Source of the DNA: Xylophilus ampelinus
Lineage (GTDB): Bacteria > Pseudomonadota > Gammaproteobacteria > Burkholderiales > Burkholderiaceae_C
Direction: 5' to 3'
Length of the DNA: 64,000 nt
Assembly (NCBI RefSeq): GCF_901875635.1
Contig: NZ_CABFMN010000117.1
Span: 78,060-142,059 of the forward strand
Position numbers and translations under genes: made by a program. The notes beneath the pieces are model-generated. The model was not told the DNA's origin. It saw nothing but the letters and a program-made list of their open reading frames with translations, and made no database searches. Below are positions 11,420-21,107 of this stretch, piece after piece (the stretch's first letter is position 1; the number at the start of each line of letters is the position of its first letter).

Positions 11420-12700
11420 TCACAGTGCGCAGGTGCGGAAGCCGAAGAAGCCGTCGTCGCGGCCGGGCATCGCGAAGCCGCGCCAGCGCATGGCGCGCAT
11501 GCGCGCACGCGTCGCGAAGGAGGCGCCGCGCAGCACCCGCGCCCGGCCCCAGGCGGGGCCGGGGTCGAAGTCGGTGCCGGTGCTCCATGGGTCGGGGCGC
11601 TGGCCGGACCAGGGGCGCAGGGTGCCGGCGGTCCATTCCTGCACCTCGCCCCAGCGAAAGCCCCGCCGCGCCGCGCTGTGGGCCGCAATCTCCCACTCCA
11701 CTTCGGTGGCCAGGCGACGGCCGGCCCAGCGGGCCCATGCGTCGGCCTCCCACCAGCTCACATGCATCGCACTCTGCTGCCCGGCGGCGCGCACGGTGGC
11801 ACCGAAGCGCTGCTGCAGCACCGACCCACCGCCACCGCCGTGGCCCAGGCCGATCTGCTCCACATGCCGCGGCGCCCGGCGGCCCGCGGCCTGCGCCCAT
11901 TGCCAGCCGGCGGGTGCCCAGAGTTCCTCGCGGTCGTAGCCGCCGTCGTCCACGAACTCGCAGAACTGCTGCCAAGTGACGGGCTGGGCGTCGATCTCGA
12001 ACTCGGGCACCTCTGTCGGCTGCGCGCCCGTTTCCTGCGCCAGGTGCAGGCCCGGCGCATCGCCGGCACCCAGCGTCCAGCGCATGCCGGGCACGGCAAG
12101 CGGCGCCCGCGTGGTGCCCGGCGGCGGCAGCTCGGCGCCGATGGCCAAGCCCAGGCTCTGCGCCATCACGATCAATTGATCGCCGCGAAGATCTTCATGG
12201 AGCAGCGCGAGCCGGTAGAAGTACAGCCCCGCATCGGTCTCGACGGCGTGCTCGAGCAGCTCCAGCGTGCTCTCCAGCGTCTCGAGCAGGTAGGCGCGCG
12301 TGTCGGCCATGCCCGGCAGTGCGTGCCCCTCGTCCGCCGGGGGTCGCTCCCAGGCCGCATCGGCGCCGGGATCGATGGCGGCCAGGCGCGTCGGCCGCGC
12401 GGGGCAATCCACGCCCAGCGCGCGCTGCGTGTTGCGGGCGATCCAGTACTCGGCGAACCAGCCGACGTGACCGGCCAGCCAGCGCGGCGCCACCGCGTCG
12501 GCCGGCAAAGGCGATGGCAGGTCGAGTTCGGGCGATGCGAGCGCGGCCTCGTAGAGCGAGAGCAGGTGCAGCGTGTGGTTGCGGGCATCGATGAGCGCGA
12601 GCGACAGCAGCTCGCGGCCGGCGCGGCGCATGTCGGGCGAGTCGATCGACGCCGGCAGGCGTGAGGCGGTGGGCAGCGGGGTGCCGGGGATCTCGGCCAT
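11420..12700 (-). CDS. EgtB/SUMF1-family protein (DinB-like N-terminus, formylglycine-generating-enzyme fold C-terminus)
   Basis: This 426-residue protein has the EgtB-like layout: an N-terminal DinB-type four-helix part (about 25-190) and a C-terminal FGE-sulfatase domain (about 215-426) ending RDDGFFGFRTC. EgtB enzymes are non-haem iron sulfoxide synthases of ergothioneine synthesis. The iron-site segment normally reads HExxH; here it is LLHEDLRGD, so the second histidine is arginine. No egtD methyltransferase is nearby. I therefore call the family and not the reaction. The gene is transcribed divergently from the TRAP genes at 12883. Confidence 0.8.
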   Translation of the reverse strand: MAEIPGTPLPTASRLPASIDSPDMRRAGRELLSLALIDARNHTLHLLSLYEAALASPELDLPSPLPADAVAPRWLAGHVGWFAEYWIARNTQRALGVDCPARPTRLAAIDPGADAAWERPPADEGHALPGMADTRAYLLETLESTLELLEHAVETDAGLYFYRLALLHEDLRGDQLIVMAQSLGLAIGAELPPPGTTRAPLAVPGMRWTLGAGDAPGLHLAQETGAQPTEVPEFEIDAQPVTWQQFCEFVDDGGYDREELWAPAGWQWAQAAGRRAPRHVEQIGLGHGGGGGSVLQQRFGATVRAAGQQSAMHVSWWEADAWARWAGRRLATEVEWEIAAHSAARRGFRWGEVQEWTAGTLRPWSGQRPDPWSTGTDFDPGPAWGRARVLRGASFATRARMRAMRWRGFAMPGRDDGFFGFRTCAL

Positions 12701-12882
12701 CGATCGATTATGGCGGCGCGACCCGCCCGCATGGCCTCCGGTGGCTCCGGGTACACCCCGTCGGGAGCGCAGGCCGGTGCCCGTAAAATCCGCCGCGCCT
12801 CACGCACCCGACCCGTTGGCGCACAACGCCGGCATGTCGGGTGTGTTCGTATCCGGAGGCCCAATTCAAAAATGGAGAAGAC

Positions 12883-13494
12883 ATGCAAGGCTTGCTCAAG
12901 CTTTCGCGGGCCATCGACTGGCTCAACGCCCAGGTGGGCAAGTGGGTGATCTGGCTGATCCTGGCGTCCACCGCCATCAGCGCGATCAACGCCGTGGTCC
13001 GCAAGGTGTTCAACACCAGTTCCAATGCCTACCTCGAAGTCCAGTGGTATCTGTTCGCCTGGTCCTTCCTGGTGGCGGCGGGGTTCACGCTGCTCAACCG
13101 CGAGCATGTGCGCATCGATGTGCTGAACAGCCGGCTGCCCAAGAAGGCGCAGATCTGGATCGACATCGTCGGCTTCGCGCTGTTTCTCACGCCGCTGTGC
13201 CTGCTGGTGCTGTACTACACCATCCCCATGACCCAGCAGATGTACGCCACGGGCGAGATGTCGGGCAACCCGGGCGGGCTGATCCGCTGGCCGGTGTGGC
13301 TGGCACTTCCGGTGGGCTTCACGCTGCTCATGATCCAGGGCTGGTCGGAACTGATCAAGCGCATCGCCTTCCTGACCGGCGACGGGCCTGACCCGAACCT
13401 CAAGGCGGGCGAGAAGAGCGCCGAGGAAGAGCTGGCCGAGATCCTGCGCGAACGCGAGGCCGCCAAGGCCGCTGGCGCCGCCCCCGCCCCCTGA
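12883..13494 (+). CDS. TRAP transporter small permease (DctQ family)
   Basis: This 203-residue membrane protein has four hydrophobic segments and the DctQ motif NREHVRIDVLNSRLP near residue 80. The start ATG at 12883 (MQGLLKLSRA) is preceded by TGGAGAAGAC. The C-terminal 35 residues are a charged, Ala/Glu-rich cytoplasmic tail. It lies 18 bp upstream of the large permease gene. Together with that gene and the TakP-like binding protein encoded convergently at 15490, it should form a sodium-driven uptake system for organic acids. Confidence 0.92.
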   Translation: MQGLLKLSRAIDWLNAQVGKWVIWLILASTAISAINAVVRKVFNTSSNAYLEVQWYLFAWSFLVAAGFTLLNREHVRIDVLNSRLPKKAQIWIDIVGFALFLTPLCLLVLYYTIPMTQQMYATGEMSGNPGGLIRWPVWLALPVGFTLLMIQGWSELIKRIAFLTGDGPDPNLKAGEKSAEEELAEILREREAAKAAGAAPAP

Positions 13495-13512
13495 CCGCCG
13501 GAGCACCGTTCG

Positions 13513-15339
13513 ATGGAATTCATCACCGCCAACTTCGCCCCGATCATGTTCGCGGGGCTGATCTGTTTTCTGCTGCTGGGCTTTCCGGTGGCCTTCAGCC
13601 TGGGCGCCTGCGGCCTGACCTTCGGCATCATCGGCATCGAGCTCGGCGTGTTCCCGTCGTCGGTGCTGGCCTGGCTGCCGCAGCGCCTGATCGGCATCAT
13701 GGCCAACGACACGCTGCTGGCCGTTCCCTTCTTCACCCTGATGGGCCTGATCCTGGAACGCAGCGGCATGGCCGAGGACCTGCTCGACACGGTCGGCCAG
13801 GTGTTCGGCCCGATGCGCGGCGGCCTGGCGCTGGCCGTGGTGTTCGTGGGCGCGCTGCTGGCGGCCACCACCGGCGTGGTCGCGGCTTCCGTGATCTCCA
13901 TGGGCCTGATCTCGCTGCCCATCATGCTGCGCTACGGCTACGACCGGAAGTTCACCAGCGGTGTGATCGCTGCCTCCGGCACGCTGGCGCAGATCATCCC
14001 GCCCTCGCTGGTGCTCATCATCATGGCCGACCAGCTCGGCCGCAGCGTCGGCGACATGTACAAAGGCGCGTTCGTGCCGGCCTTCATGCTGGTCGGCTGC
14101 TATGTGGTCTACATCGCCATCCTCGCGATCTTCAAGCCCAAGAGCGTGCCGGCCCTGCCGCCGGAAGCACGCATCTACCGCGAACCCAACGGCAGCGGCG
14201 GCTACCCCTCGCTGCTGGCGCTGACGGTGATCTCCTTCCTGGTGTCGGCCTTCCTCGCGCGGCACATGGCCGAGGTGCACACCTGGTGGCTGGGCGAGCA
14301 GATCACCACCGTCGCCACCGACGAGAAGATCGTGGTCGCGATGTGCGGCGGCGCGACGGTGGCCCTGCTGATCGCGCTGGTCAACAAGTTCACGGGCCTG
14401 GGCCTGCTGTCGCGGCTGGCCGAACGCGTGACCTTCGTGCTGATTCCTCCGCTGCTGCTGATCTTCCTGGTGCTCGGCACCATCTTCCTGGGCGTGGCCA
14501 CGCCGACCGAAGGTGGGGCGATGGGCGCCATCGGTGCGCTGATCATGGCCTTCGCGCGCGGGCGCCTCAACATGGCGCTGCTCAAGCAGGCGCTGGCCAC
14601 GACGACCAAGCTGGGCAGCTTCGTGATGTTCATCCTGATCGGCGCCACCGTCTTCGGCCTGGTGTTCCAGGCCGCGGACGGCCCGATCTGGGTCGAGCAC
14701 CTGCTGTCGAGCCTGCCCGGCGGGCAGGTCGGATTCCTGATCTTCGTGAACCTGCTGGTGTTCGTGCTGGCGTTCTTCCTGGACTACTTCGAGCTGTCTT
14801 TCATCGTCGTGCCGCTGCTCGCGCCGGTGGCGCACAAGCTGGGGATCGACCTGATCTGGTTCGGCGTGCTGCTGGCCATGAACATGCAAACCTCGTTCAT
14901 GCATCCGCCCTTCGGCTTCGCGCTGTTCTTCCTGCGCTCGGTCGCGCCCAACAAGCCCTATGTGGACCGGGTGACCAACAAGGTGATGGACCCGGTCACC
15001 ACCATGCAGATCTACAAGGGCGCCATCCCGTTCCTGTTGATCCAGCTGTTCATGGTCGGCGTCATGATCGCCTTCCCCAACCTCGTGACGGGCAGCCTGG
15101 ACAAGGCGCAGGCCTACGACCTCAAGGCCGTCGGTGAGCAGATGCGCGAGGGCCTGCAACCCGAAAGCAGCAGCGAAGGCTACGGTTCCGATGGCGGCTA
15201 TGGCGCCGACGAAAAGCCTGCCGAGCCCGACAGCGGCAGTGCCGCGTCACCCGCCGCCCCGGCCCCGGACGCACCTGCCGCAACGGATGACGACCCCATG
15301 AAGGCGATGCAGGACGCGCTCAAGCAGAAGAAGCCCTGA
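13513..15339 (+). CDS. TRAP transporter large permease (DctM family) with long low-complexity tail
   Basis: This 608-residue protein has about 12 hydrophobic segments and belongs to the longer DctM group, typical partners of TakP-like binding proteins. Conserved stretches include ATTGVVAASVISMGLISLP and ATPTEGGAMGAIGAL. After about residue 540 membrane sequence ends and an acidic Ser/Gly/Ala/Pro-rich tail of about 65 residues follows (15139-15339), probably disordered and cytoplasmic. It is followed by a REP-like repeat and a bidirectional terminator that also serves the convergent binding-protein gene. Confidence 0.92.
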   Translation: MEFITANFAPIMFAGLICFLLLGFPVAFSLGACGLTFGIIGIELGVFPSSVLAWLPQRLIGIMANDTLLAVPFFTLMGLILERSGMAEDLLDTVGQVFGPMRGGLALAVVFVGALLAATTGVVAASVISMGLISLPIMLRYGYDRKFTSGVIAASGTLAQIIPPSLVLIIMADQLGRSVGDMYKGAFVPAFMLVGCYVVYIAILAIFKPKSVPALPPEARIYREPNGSGGYPSLLALTVISFLVSAFLARHMAEVHTWWLGEQITTVATDEKIVVAMCGGATVALLIALVNKFTGLGLLSRLAERVTFVLIPPLLLIFLVLGTIFLGVATPTEGGAMGAIGALIMAFARGRLNMALLKQALATTTKLGSFVMFILIGATVFGLVFQAADGPIWVEHLLSSLPGGQVGFLIFVNLLVFVLAFFLDYFELSFIVVPLLAPVAHKLGIDLIWFGVLLAMNMQTSFMHPPFGFALFFLRSVAPNKPYVDRVTNKVMDPVTTMQIYKGAIPFLLIQLFMVGVMIAFPNLVTGSLDKAQAYDLKAVGEQMREGLQPESSSEGYGSDGGYGADEKPAEPDSGSAASPAAPAPDAPAATDDDPMKAMQDALKQKKP

Positions 15340-15369
15340 GCGGTACGCCAGAGTGAAAAACGGCCCGCA

Positions 15370-15436
15370 CGCTCCCCCGCTGCGCGAGGTCCGCTGCCGC
15401 CCGAGGGGGCGCTTTCATCCTGGGGCGGCCCGGCGA
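15370..15436. repeat. REP-like GC-rich palindromic element (second repeat family)
   Basis: CGCTCCCCC and GGGGGCG arms enclose a GC-rich middle (15370-15412), followed by CTGGGGCGGCCCGGCG (about 15420-15435). Read in reverse, CGCCGGGCCGCCCCA and CCCCCTCGGG also occur at 26447-26490 inside an ABC permease gene, so this is a dispersed element and not unique sequence. Confidence 0.6.
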
Positions 15437-15437
15437 T

Positions 15438-15475
15438 GAAAAAAGCCCCGCGGCGCAGGCCGCGGGGCTTTTTTT
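15438..15475. terminator. Bidirectional Rho-independent terminator
   Basis: A perfect 9-bp stem GCCCCGCGG / CCGCGGGGC (15445-15453 and 15460-15468) with a 6-nt loop is flanked by an A-run on the left and a T-run on the right. It serves the TRAP permease genes from the left and the TRAP binding-protein gene from the right. Confidence 0.93.
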
Positions 15476-15489
15476 CTGCGGCCTGAAGA

Positions 15490-16572
15490 TCAGATCTTCA
15501 CGCCGTTCATGTACTGGTTGAACGGGAATTCGGAGAAGCGGTTCCACAGGATCTGGTCGCGCTGGAAAGCACGCATGTCCTGGTGGATCGTCTTGAACTC
15601 GGGCGACTTGGCCTCGTGCTCGGCAAACACTTCCATGCAGGACTTGAAGCCCGCGTCGATCACGGCCTTGGGGAAAGCCACCAGCTTCGTGCCTTCGGCC
15701 ACCAGCTTCTTCAGCGCGATGGGGTTGTAGGCGTCGTACTTGGCGGTCATGTCGGTGGCAGCCACGGCCATCGCGGCGTTCAGGATGGCCTTGTTCTCGT
15801 CCGACAGCGCGTTGAACTTCTTCAGGTTGATGAAGAACTCCAGGTCGGCACAGCCTTCCCACCAGCCGGGGTAGTAGTAGTACGGCGCGACCTTGTTGAA
15901 GCCCAGCTTGGCATCATCGTAGGGGCCGACGAACTCGGCTGCATCCAGCGTGCCCTTTTCCAGCGCCTGGTACACGTCGCCAGCGGGCATGTTCTGCGAC
16001 ACCACACCCAGCTTGGCCATGCCTTCGCCGAAGACGCCGCCGCCCATGCGCATCTTCAGGCCCTTGAGGTCGGCCACCGTCTTGATTTCCTTGCGATACC
16101 AGCCGCCCATCTGCGTGCCGGTGTTGCCGGCGCTGGCCGTGCGGAAGTTGTACTTCGCAAAGAAGGCATCGAGCAGCTTGCGGCCGTTGCCGTAGTCCTT
16201 CCACGCGGTGTTCTGGCGCGCCGTCAGACCGAAGGGCACGGCACAGCTGAAGGCGAAGATCGGGTCCTTGCCGGTGAAGTAGTACGCGGCCGATTGGGCC
16301 ATCTCGATGTTGTCACCCTGCAGCGCATCGACCACGCCGAACGCCGGCATCAGTTCGCCGGCGGGATGCACGGTGATTTCGAACTTGCCGCCGGACAGCG
16401 CCTTGACGGTCTTCGACAGCATCTCGGCACTGCCGAAGATCGTGTCCAGCGAGCGCGGGAAACTGGACGCCAGGCGCCAGCGCACGGCGGCCTGTGCATG
16501 CACGGCGGGTGCCATGCCGGCAGCCAGCACACCGGCCATGCCGGCATTCTTGATGAGGGAACGACGATCCAT
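15490..16572 (-). CDS. TRAP transporter substrate-binding protein, TakP-like
   Basis: This 360-residue DctP-superfamily periplasmic protein starts MDRRSLIKNAG and continues with a hydrophobic run ending AVHAQA, so a twin-arginine (Tat) signal is likely. The sequence closely follows what I remember of TakP, the alpha-keto-acid binder of Rhodobacter (RLASSFPRSLDTIFG, NTGTQMGGWYRKEI, KVAPYYYYPGWWEG). The conserved Arg of this family that binds the carboxylate lies in LKGLKMRMGG. It is convergent with the permease pair and shares a terminator with it. The substrate, a 2-oxo acid such as pyruvate, is inferred from family resemblance. Confidence 0.88.
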   Translation of the reverse strand: MDRRSLIKNAGMAGVLAAGMAPAVHAQAAVRWRLASSFPRSLDTIFGSAEMLSKTVKALSGGKFEITVHPAGELMPAFGVVDALQGDNIEMAQSAAYYFTGKDPIFAFSCAVPFGLTARQNTAWKDYGNGRKLLDAFFAKYNFRTASAGNTGTQMGGWYRKEIKTVADLKGLKMRMGGGVFGEGMAKLGVVSQNMPAGDVYQALEKGTLDAAEFVGPYDDAKLGFNKVAPYYYYPGWWEGCADLEFFINLKKFNALSDENKAILNAAMAVAATDMTAKYDAYNPIALKKLVAEGTKLVAFPKAVIDAGFKSCMEVFAEHEAKSPEFKTIHQDMRAFQRDQILWNRFSEFPFNQYMNGVKI

Positions 16573-16672
16573 TGAGAACTCCGAGAGCAGATGAAAAAAA
16601 CGAACGCGGCTCGTGGCCGCGTTGTCGACGAAAGCCGCGCGATTGTAAGAAGGCGTTTTCCGGCCTCGTCTC

Positions 16673-16694
16673 GGGTTTTCCCTGCGGAAAACCC
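16673..16694. promoter_or_regulatory. Perfect 22-bp palindromic site in divergent intergenic region
   Basis: GGGTTTTCC-CTGC-GGAAAACCC is a perfect 9-bp inverted repeat. It lies between the divergently transcribed TRAP binding-protein gene and an ABC binding-protein gene, 66 bp before the ATG of the latter. No T-run follows, so an operator is likelier than a terminator. The binding factor is unknown. Confidence 0.4.
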
Positions 16695-16759
16695 GCCCCA
16701 GCCGCATGCACAAACACCCTACGCTTACGACTTGTTTCGAACACTTTCGAGGGACTCTC

Positions 16760-17977
16760 ATGAGCTTGCGGACCCGTGCGCTGGTGGCGTTTTCCTGCAT
16801 GGCCGGTGCCGTCATGGCGCAGGGCCAGACGATGGCACCGACCGCCGGCGCGCCGATCCGCATCGGCGTGGTGGGCCCCTTCACCGGACCGTCTGCCGAC
16901 TTCGGGCGGCCCATGCTCAACGGCGTGCGGCTCGCCATCGACGAGATCAACTCCTTCGGCGGCTACCTGGGCCGGCCCTTCGAACTGGTCGTGAAGGACG
17001 ACCAGGCGAACCCGGAGATCGGCAAGAAGATGTCCGACGAACTCGTCGGCGCCGACAACAAGGTGGTCGCCGCCATCGGCTTCTGCAACACGGGCGTGGC
17101 GATGGCCGCGATCGACAGCTTCCAGGCGGCCAAGGTGCCGTTGATCGTGCCTTGCGCCACCGGCTCGCCGATCACCACCAAGTTCCCGCCGGCCGAGAGC
17201 TACATCTTCCGCAACTCGCCCAAGGACGCGATCCAGGCGCCCTTCGTCGTCGACGACCTGGTCGCGCGCGGGTGGACCCGTGTCGCCGTGCTGGCCGATA
17301 CCACCGGCTATGGCGAAGCGGGCCTGAAGGACGTCGAGCAGGCCCTCGCGAAGAAGAACCTCAAGGCCGTCTACGTGGGCCGCTTCCCGACCGGCGTGAA
17401 GGACTTGGGCAAGGAACTGGCCGAGGCACGCGCGGCCGGCGCCAACGTCGTGTTCAGCTACACGGTCGGTCCCGAGAACGCCGTCATCGCGCGCGGGCGC
17501 CAGGCGCTGGGCTGGAAGGTGCCCCAGGTGGGCGCGTGGCCGCTGTCCTTCCCCTTCTTCATCGACGGCGGCAAGGAGGCGGCCGAAGGCGCACTCATGG
17601 CACAGAGCTTCATCGCCGAGCCGAGCAACGAGCGCCGCAGCACCTTCCTCGGCGCGTACCTGCGCAAGTTCGACACCAAGAAGATCGCAGTGCCGATGGC
17701 GGCGGCCCAGGCCTACGACGCCACCTACCTGCTGGTGCAGGCGATGCTGAGCATCCCGGGCGGCAAGCTCGACGGGCCAGCGATCAAGGCCTCGCTGGAG
17801 AACCCGAAGCGCACGCACTACGGCGTGGTGACCAGCTACGAGCGCCCCTTCAGCAGCGCCGACCACGACGCGCTGACGCAGAACATGCTGGTGATGGGCA
17901 CGGTCCGCAACGGCAACGTGACCTTCGCCTACCCCGAGGACGCGAAGCGCAACCTCTTCGTGCAGCGCAAGCAGTAG
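16760..17977 (+). CDS. ABC transporter substrate-binding protein (branched-chain amino acid / LivJ type)
   Basis: This 405-residue periplasmic binding protein of the type I, LivJ-like fold has a signal peptide MSLRTRALVAFSCMAGAVMAQG. The mature protein starts IRIGVVGPFTGPSADFG, typical of the family, and has the central hinge segment RVAVLADTTGYGEAGLKDVE. No permease or ATPase genes are next to it, so it is an orphan here that may feed a Liv system elsewhere. An upstream ATG at 16706 is out of family range. The ligand is unknown. Confidence 0.88.
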   Translation: MSLRTRALVAFSCMAGAVMAQGQTMAPTAGAPIRIGVVGPFTGPSADFGRPMLNGVRLAIDEINSFGGYLGRPFELVVKDDQANPEIGKKMSDELVGADNKVVAAIGFCNTGVAMAAIDSFQAAKVPLIVPCATGSPITTKFPPAESYIFRNSPKDAIQAPFVVDDLVARGWTRVAVLADTTGYGEAGLKDVEQALAKKNLKAVYVGRFPTGVKDLGKELAEARAAGANVVFSYTVGPENAVIARGRQALGWKVPQVGAWPLSFPFFIDGGKEAAEGALMAQSFIAEPSNERRSTFLGAYLRKFDTKKIAVPMAAAQAYDATYLLVQAMLSIPGGKLDGPAIKASLENPKRTHYGVVTSYERPFSSADHDALTQNMLVMGTVRNGNVTFAYPEDAKRNLFVQRKQ

Positions 17978-17989
17978 CCGCAGCGCAGC

Positions 17990-19846
17990 TCAGGCCGCTG
18001 TGCCGAAGCGCGTCTCGATGGCCGCGCGGATGCCGGCCGCATCGAGCCCCGCGGCCGCGAGCAACTTGGCCGGATCGCCATGCTCGATGAAGCGGTCGGG
18101 CAGGCCCAGCTGCAGCAGCGGCTTGACGATGCCCATCTGCTGCAGCGCCTCGGCCACCGCACTGCCCGCCCCGCCCATGACGGCGCCCTCTTCCACCGTG
18201 ACCAAGGCGTCGTGCGTGTTGGCGATGTCGCGCAGCAGGTCCGTGTCCAGCGGCTTGGCCCAGCGCATGTTGGCCACCGTGGCGCCGAGCGCCTCGCCCG
18301 CCTCGAGGGCCGGATACAGCAGCGTGCCGAAGGCGAGGACGGCGATGCGCTGGCCCTGCTGGCGCACTTCCCCCTTGCCGAAAGGCAGGGCATCGAGCGT
18401 GAGCGGCGGTGTGACACCGGCGCCCGCACCGCGCGGATAGCGCACGGCCACGGGATGACTCTGCGCATAGGCGCTGGAGAGCAACTGCCGGCATTCGGCT
18501 TCGTCGGCCGGGCAGGCGATGCTCATGTTCGGGATGCAGCGCAGGAAGGCGATGTCGTAGGCGCCCGCATGGGTCGCGCCGTCGGCGCCCACGAGCCCTG
18601 CGCGGTCGAGCGCGAAGACCACCGGCAGGTTCTGGATCGCCACGTCGTGGATCAGTTGGTCGTAGGCACGCTGCAGGAAGGTGGAGTAGATCGCCACCAC
18701 CGGCTTCAAGCCCTCGCAGGCCAGGCCCGCGGCAAAAGTGACGGCGTGCTGCTCGGCGATGCCGACGTCGTAGTAGCGATCGGGAAAGCGCTGCTGGAAC
18801 TCCACCATCCCCGAGCCTTCGCGCATGGCCGGCGTGATGCCGACCAACCGCCCGTCCTGCGCCGCCATGTCGCACAGCCACTGGCCGAAGACCTGGGTGA
18901 AGGTCTGCTTGGGTGCCGTGGCCGGCTTGACCAGGCCCACCGAGGGATCGAACTTGCCCGGGCCGTGGTAGGCCACCGGGTCGGCCTCGGCCAGCTTGTA
19001 GCCCTGGCCCTTCTTCGTCACCACGTGCAGGAACTGCGGGCCCCTGAGCTGCTTGATGTTCTCGAGCGTGGGGATGAGCGAATCGAGGTCGTGGCCGTCG
19101 ATCGGGCCGATGTAGTTGAAGCCGAACTTCTCGAACAGCGTGGCCGGCACGACCATGCCCTTGGCCTGCTGCTCGAAACGCTTGGCCAGCTCGAACAGGG
19201 GCGGCGCGGCCTTGAGCACGCTCTTGCCCACATTCTTGGCCGCGGCGTAGAACTGGCCGCTCATGAGCTGCGCCAGGTAGCGGTTGAGCGCGCCGACCGG
19301 CGGGCTGATCGACATGTCGTTGTCGTTGAGGATGACCAGCAGCTTGCAGTCGTCGCTCACGCCCGCGTTGTTCATCGCCTCGAAGGCCATGCCGGCGGTC
19401 ATTGCGCCGTCGCCGATCACGGCGATGGCGTGGCGGTCCTCGCCCTTCTGGTGCGCCGCCATCGCCATGCCCAACGCGGCCGAGATGCTGGTCGACGAGT
19501 GCGCGGTACCGAAGGTGTCGTACACGCTTTCGGCGCGCTGTGGGAAGCCCGAGATGCCGCCGAGCTGGCGCAGCGTGGGCATGCGCTCACGGCGGCCGGT
19601 GAGGATCTTGTGCGGGTAGGTCTGGTGGCCCACGTCCCACACGATGCGGTCTTCGGGCGTGTTGAAGACGTAGTGCAGCGCCACCGTGAGTTCCACGGTG
19701 CCGAGGTTGGAACTCAGGTGACCGCCGGTGCGCGAGACGTTGTCGAGCACGCAGGCACGGACCTCGTCGGCCACCTGCTTGAGTTGCTCGCGATCGAGCT
19801 GGCGCAGGTCCGCAGGGTCGTTGATCTCGGGGAGCAGTGAAGCCAT
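17990..19846 (-). CDS. dxs: 1-deoxy-D-xylulose-5-phosphate synthase
   Basis: This 618-residue thiamine-diphosphate enzyme makes DXP from pyruvate and glyceraldehyde-3-phosphate, the first step of the MEP isoprenoid pathway. The thiamine-binding motif [18 protein letters not shown] is near residue 150, the [18 protein letters not shown] segment near residue 425, and the transketolase C-domain near the end. Length is normal. It is the third gene of xseB-ispA-dxs; its ATG at 19846 is 10 bp beyond the ispA stop, preceded by an AT-rich stretch without a strong ribosome binding site, so coupling to ispA is likely. Confidence 0.97.
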   Translation of the reverse strand: MASLLPEINDPADLRQLDREQLKQVADEVRACVLDNVSRTGGHLSSNLGTVELTVALHYVFNTPEDRIVWDVGHQTYPHKILTGRRERMPTLRQLGGISGFPQRAESVYDTFGTAHSSTSISAALGMAMAAHQKGEDRHAIAVIGDGAMTAGMAFEAMNNAGVSDDCKLLVILNDNDMSISPPVGALNRYLAQLMSGQFYAAAKNVGKSVLKAAPPLFELAKRFEQQAKGMVVPATLFEKFGFNYIGPIDGHDLDSLIPTLENIKQLRGPQFLHVVTKKGQGYKLAEADPVAYHGPGKFDPSVGLVKPATAPKQTFTQVFGQWLCDMAAQDGRLVGITPAMREGSGMVEFQQRFPDRYYDVGIAEQHAVTFAAGLACEGLKPVVAIYSTFLQRAYDQLIHDVAIQNLPVVFALDRAGLVGADGATHAGAYDIAFLRCIPNMSIACPADEAECRQLLSSAYAQSHPVAVRYPRGAGAGVTPPLTLDALPFGKGEVRQQGQRIAVLAFGTLLYPALEAGEALGATVANMRWAKPLDTDLLRDIANTHDALVTVEEGAVMGGAGSAVAEALQQMGIVKPLLQLGLPDRFIEHGDPAKLLAAAGLDAAGIRAAIETRFGTAA

Positions 19847-19856
19847 CGGGGTATTT

Positions 19857-20804
19857 TTATCGGTCGCGGTCGACGACCATGTGGGCCAGCGCGCGCAATG
19901 CGGCCGTGTCTGACAGCGCCGAACGATCGAGTGCGGCCAGCGCCTGCGCCAGCAGCTGCTGCGCGCTGGCGCGTGCGCCTTCGAGGCCGAGCAGCGACAC
20001 GTAGGTGGGCTTGTCGGCCGCGGCGTCCTTGCCGGCGGTCTTGCCCAGCGTCTGGGAATCGGCAACGACGTCGAGGATGTCGTCCACCACCTGGAAGGCG
20101 AGCCCGATGGCCGCGCCGTACTCGCGCAGGCCGGCCAGCGTGACCGCGGGCAGCTCGCCGGCACAGGCCGCGCCCATCTCGACGCTGCCCTGCAACAGCG
20201 CACCGGTCTTGAGACGGTGCATCTCGCGCAGTTCGGACTCGCTCAGGCGCCGGCCGACGCTGGCCAGGTCGATGGCCTGTCCGCCGGCCATGCCCTGGCT
20301 GCCGGCCGCCCGCGTCAGCAGGCGCACCAGCCGCGCCTGCACGGCGGCGGGGATGTCGGCCTCGTCGGGCACCAGCAGTTCGAAGGCCAGCGCCTGCAGC
20401 GCGTCGCCGGCGAGCAGCGCATCGGCCTCGCCAAACTTCACGTGCACGGTGGGCTTGCCACGGCGCAGCACGTCGTTGTCCATGCACGGCAGGTCGTCGT
20501 GCACGAGCGAATAGGCATGGATCAGTTCGACGGCACAGGCCGCGCGCAGCGCCGCGTCGCCGATGGCGGTGCCGGCCGGCGCCCGCGACGCCACCGCCTC
20601 GCTCGCGGCCAGCACCAGCAGCGGCCGCAGGCGCTTGCCGCCGTCGAGCACCGCATAACGCATGGCCTCGCCGAGCAGCACAGGAGCATCGATGCCCACC
20701 CAGCGCGACAGCGCGGCCTCGACGCGGGCGAGCTGCGGCTCGGCCCAGTCGGCGAGCTGGCGCTCGCTCCAGCGCGGCGACGCGTCCCTCACTGCGCCGA
20801 CCAT
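19857..20804 (-). CDS. ispA: Farnesyl diphosphate synthase (short-chain polyprenyl synthase)
   Basis: This 315-residue all-helical prenyltransferase condenses isopentenyl diphosphate with dimethylallyl/geranyl diphosphate. The first aspartate-rich motif is DDLPCMDND near residue 101 and the second is [10 protein letters not shown] near residue 242. GGKRLRP near residue 55 binds diphosphate. The ATG at 20804 ([12 protein letters not shown]) lies inside the end of xseB, a 16-bp overlap that points to translational coupling. The context xseB-ispA-dxs is conserved in betaproteobacteria. Confidence 0.95.
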   Translation of the reverse strand: MVGAVRDASPRWSERQLADWAEPQLARVEAALSRWVGIDAPVLLGEAMRYAVLDGGKRLRPLLVLAASEAVASRAPAGTAIGDAALRAACAVELIHAYSLVHDDLPCMDNDVLRRGKPTVHVKFGEADALLAGDALQALAFELLVPDEADIPAAVQARLVRLLTRAAGSQGMAGGQAIDLASVGRRLSESELREMHRLKTGALLQGSVEMGAACAGELPAVTLAGLREYGAAIGLAFQVVDDILDVVADSQTLGKTAGKDAAADKPTYVSLLGLEGARASAQQLLAQALAALDRSALSDTAALRALAHMVVDRDR

Positions 20805-21040
20805 GTCTTGAGGCTGCCGGCGTCCAGCACCTTGATCTGGTCTTCCACGGCCTGGAGCTTGTCGCGGCAGAAGGCGAGCAGCGCCGCGCCGCGCTGGTAG
20901 CTCACCAGCAGCTGGTCCAGCGGCAGCTGGCCGGACTCGAGCGCGGCGACGAGCTGTTCGAGTTCCTGCAGCCCCGCCTCGTAGCTGGCGGGCAGCGCCG
21001 CGGCATCGGAGGCAGGGGACGAGGAAGGCGCCTTGGGCAT
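20789..21040 (-). CDS. xseB: Exodeoxyribonuclease VII small subunit
   Basis: This 83-residue protein has the XseB core [27 protein letters not shown] and [23 protein letters not shown]. Exonuclease VII degrades single-stranded DNA from both ends; the small subunit is needed for activity. The ATG at 21040 gives MPKAPSSS; the in-frame upstream codons are not conserved in the family. It heads the operon and overlaps ispA. The large subunit gene xseA is not in this window. Confidence 0.94.
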   Translation of the reverse strand: MPKAPSSSPASDAAALPASYEAGLQELEQLVAALESGQLPLDQLLVSYQRGAALLAFCRDKLQAVEDQIKVLDAGSLKTWSAQ

Positions 21041-21107
21041 GCAAAGACCGTGGGTGAAAACCGGCCATTCTAGAAGGCGGAGCAAGGGCCGAGGGATATC
21101 TCCGGGG

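Noticed and set aside
12172..15159. A 995-residue minus-strand frame over the TRAP permeases
   Set aside because: It is antisense to DctQ/DctM genes with clear membrane segments and motifs, and is His/Gln/Arg-rich without a fold.
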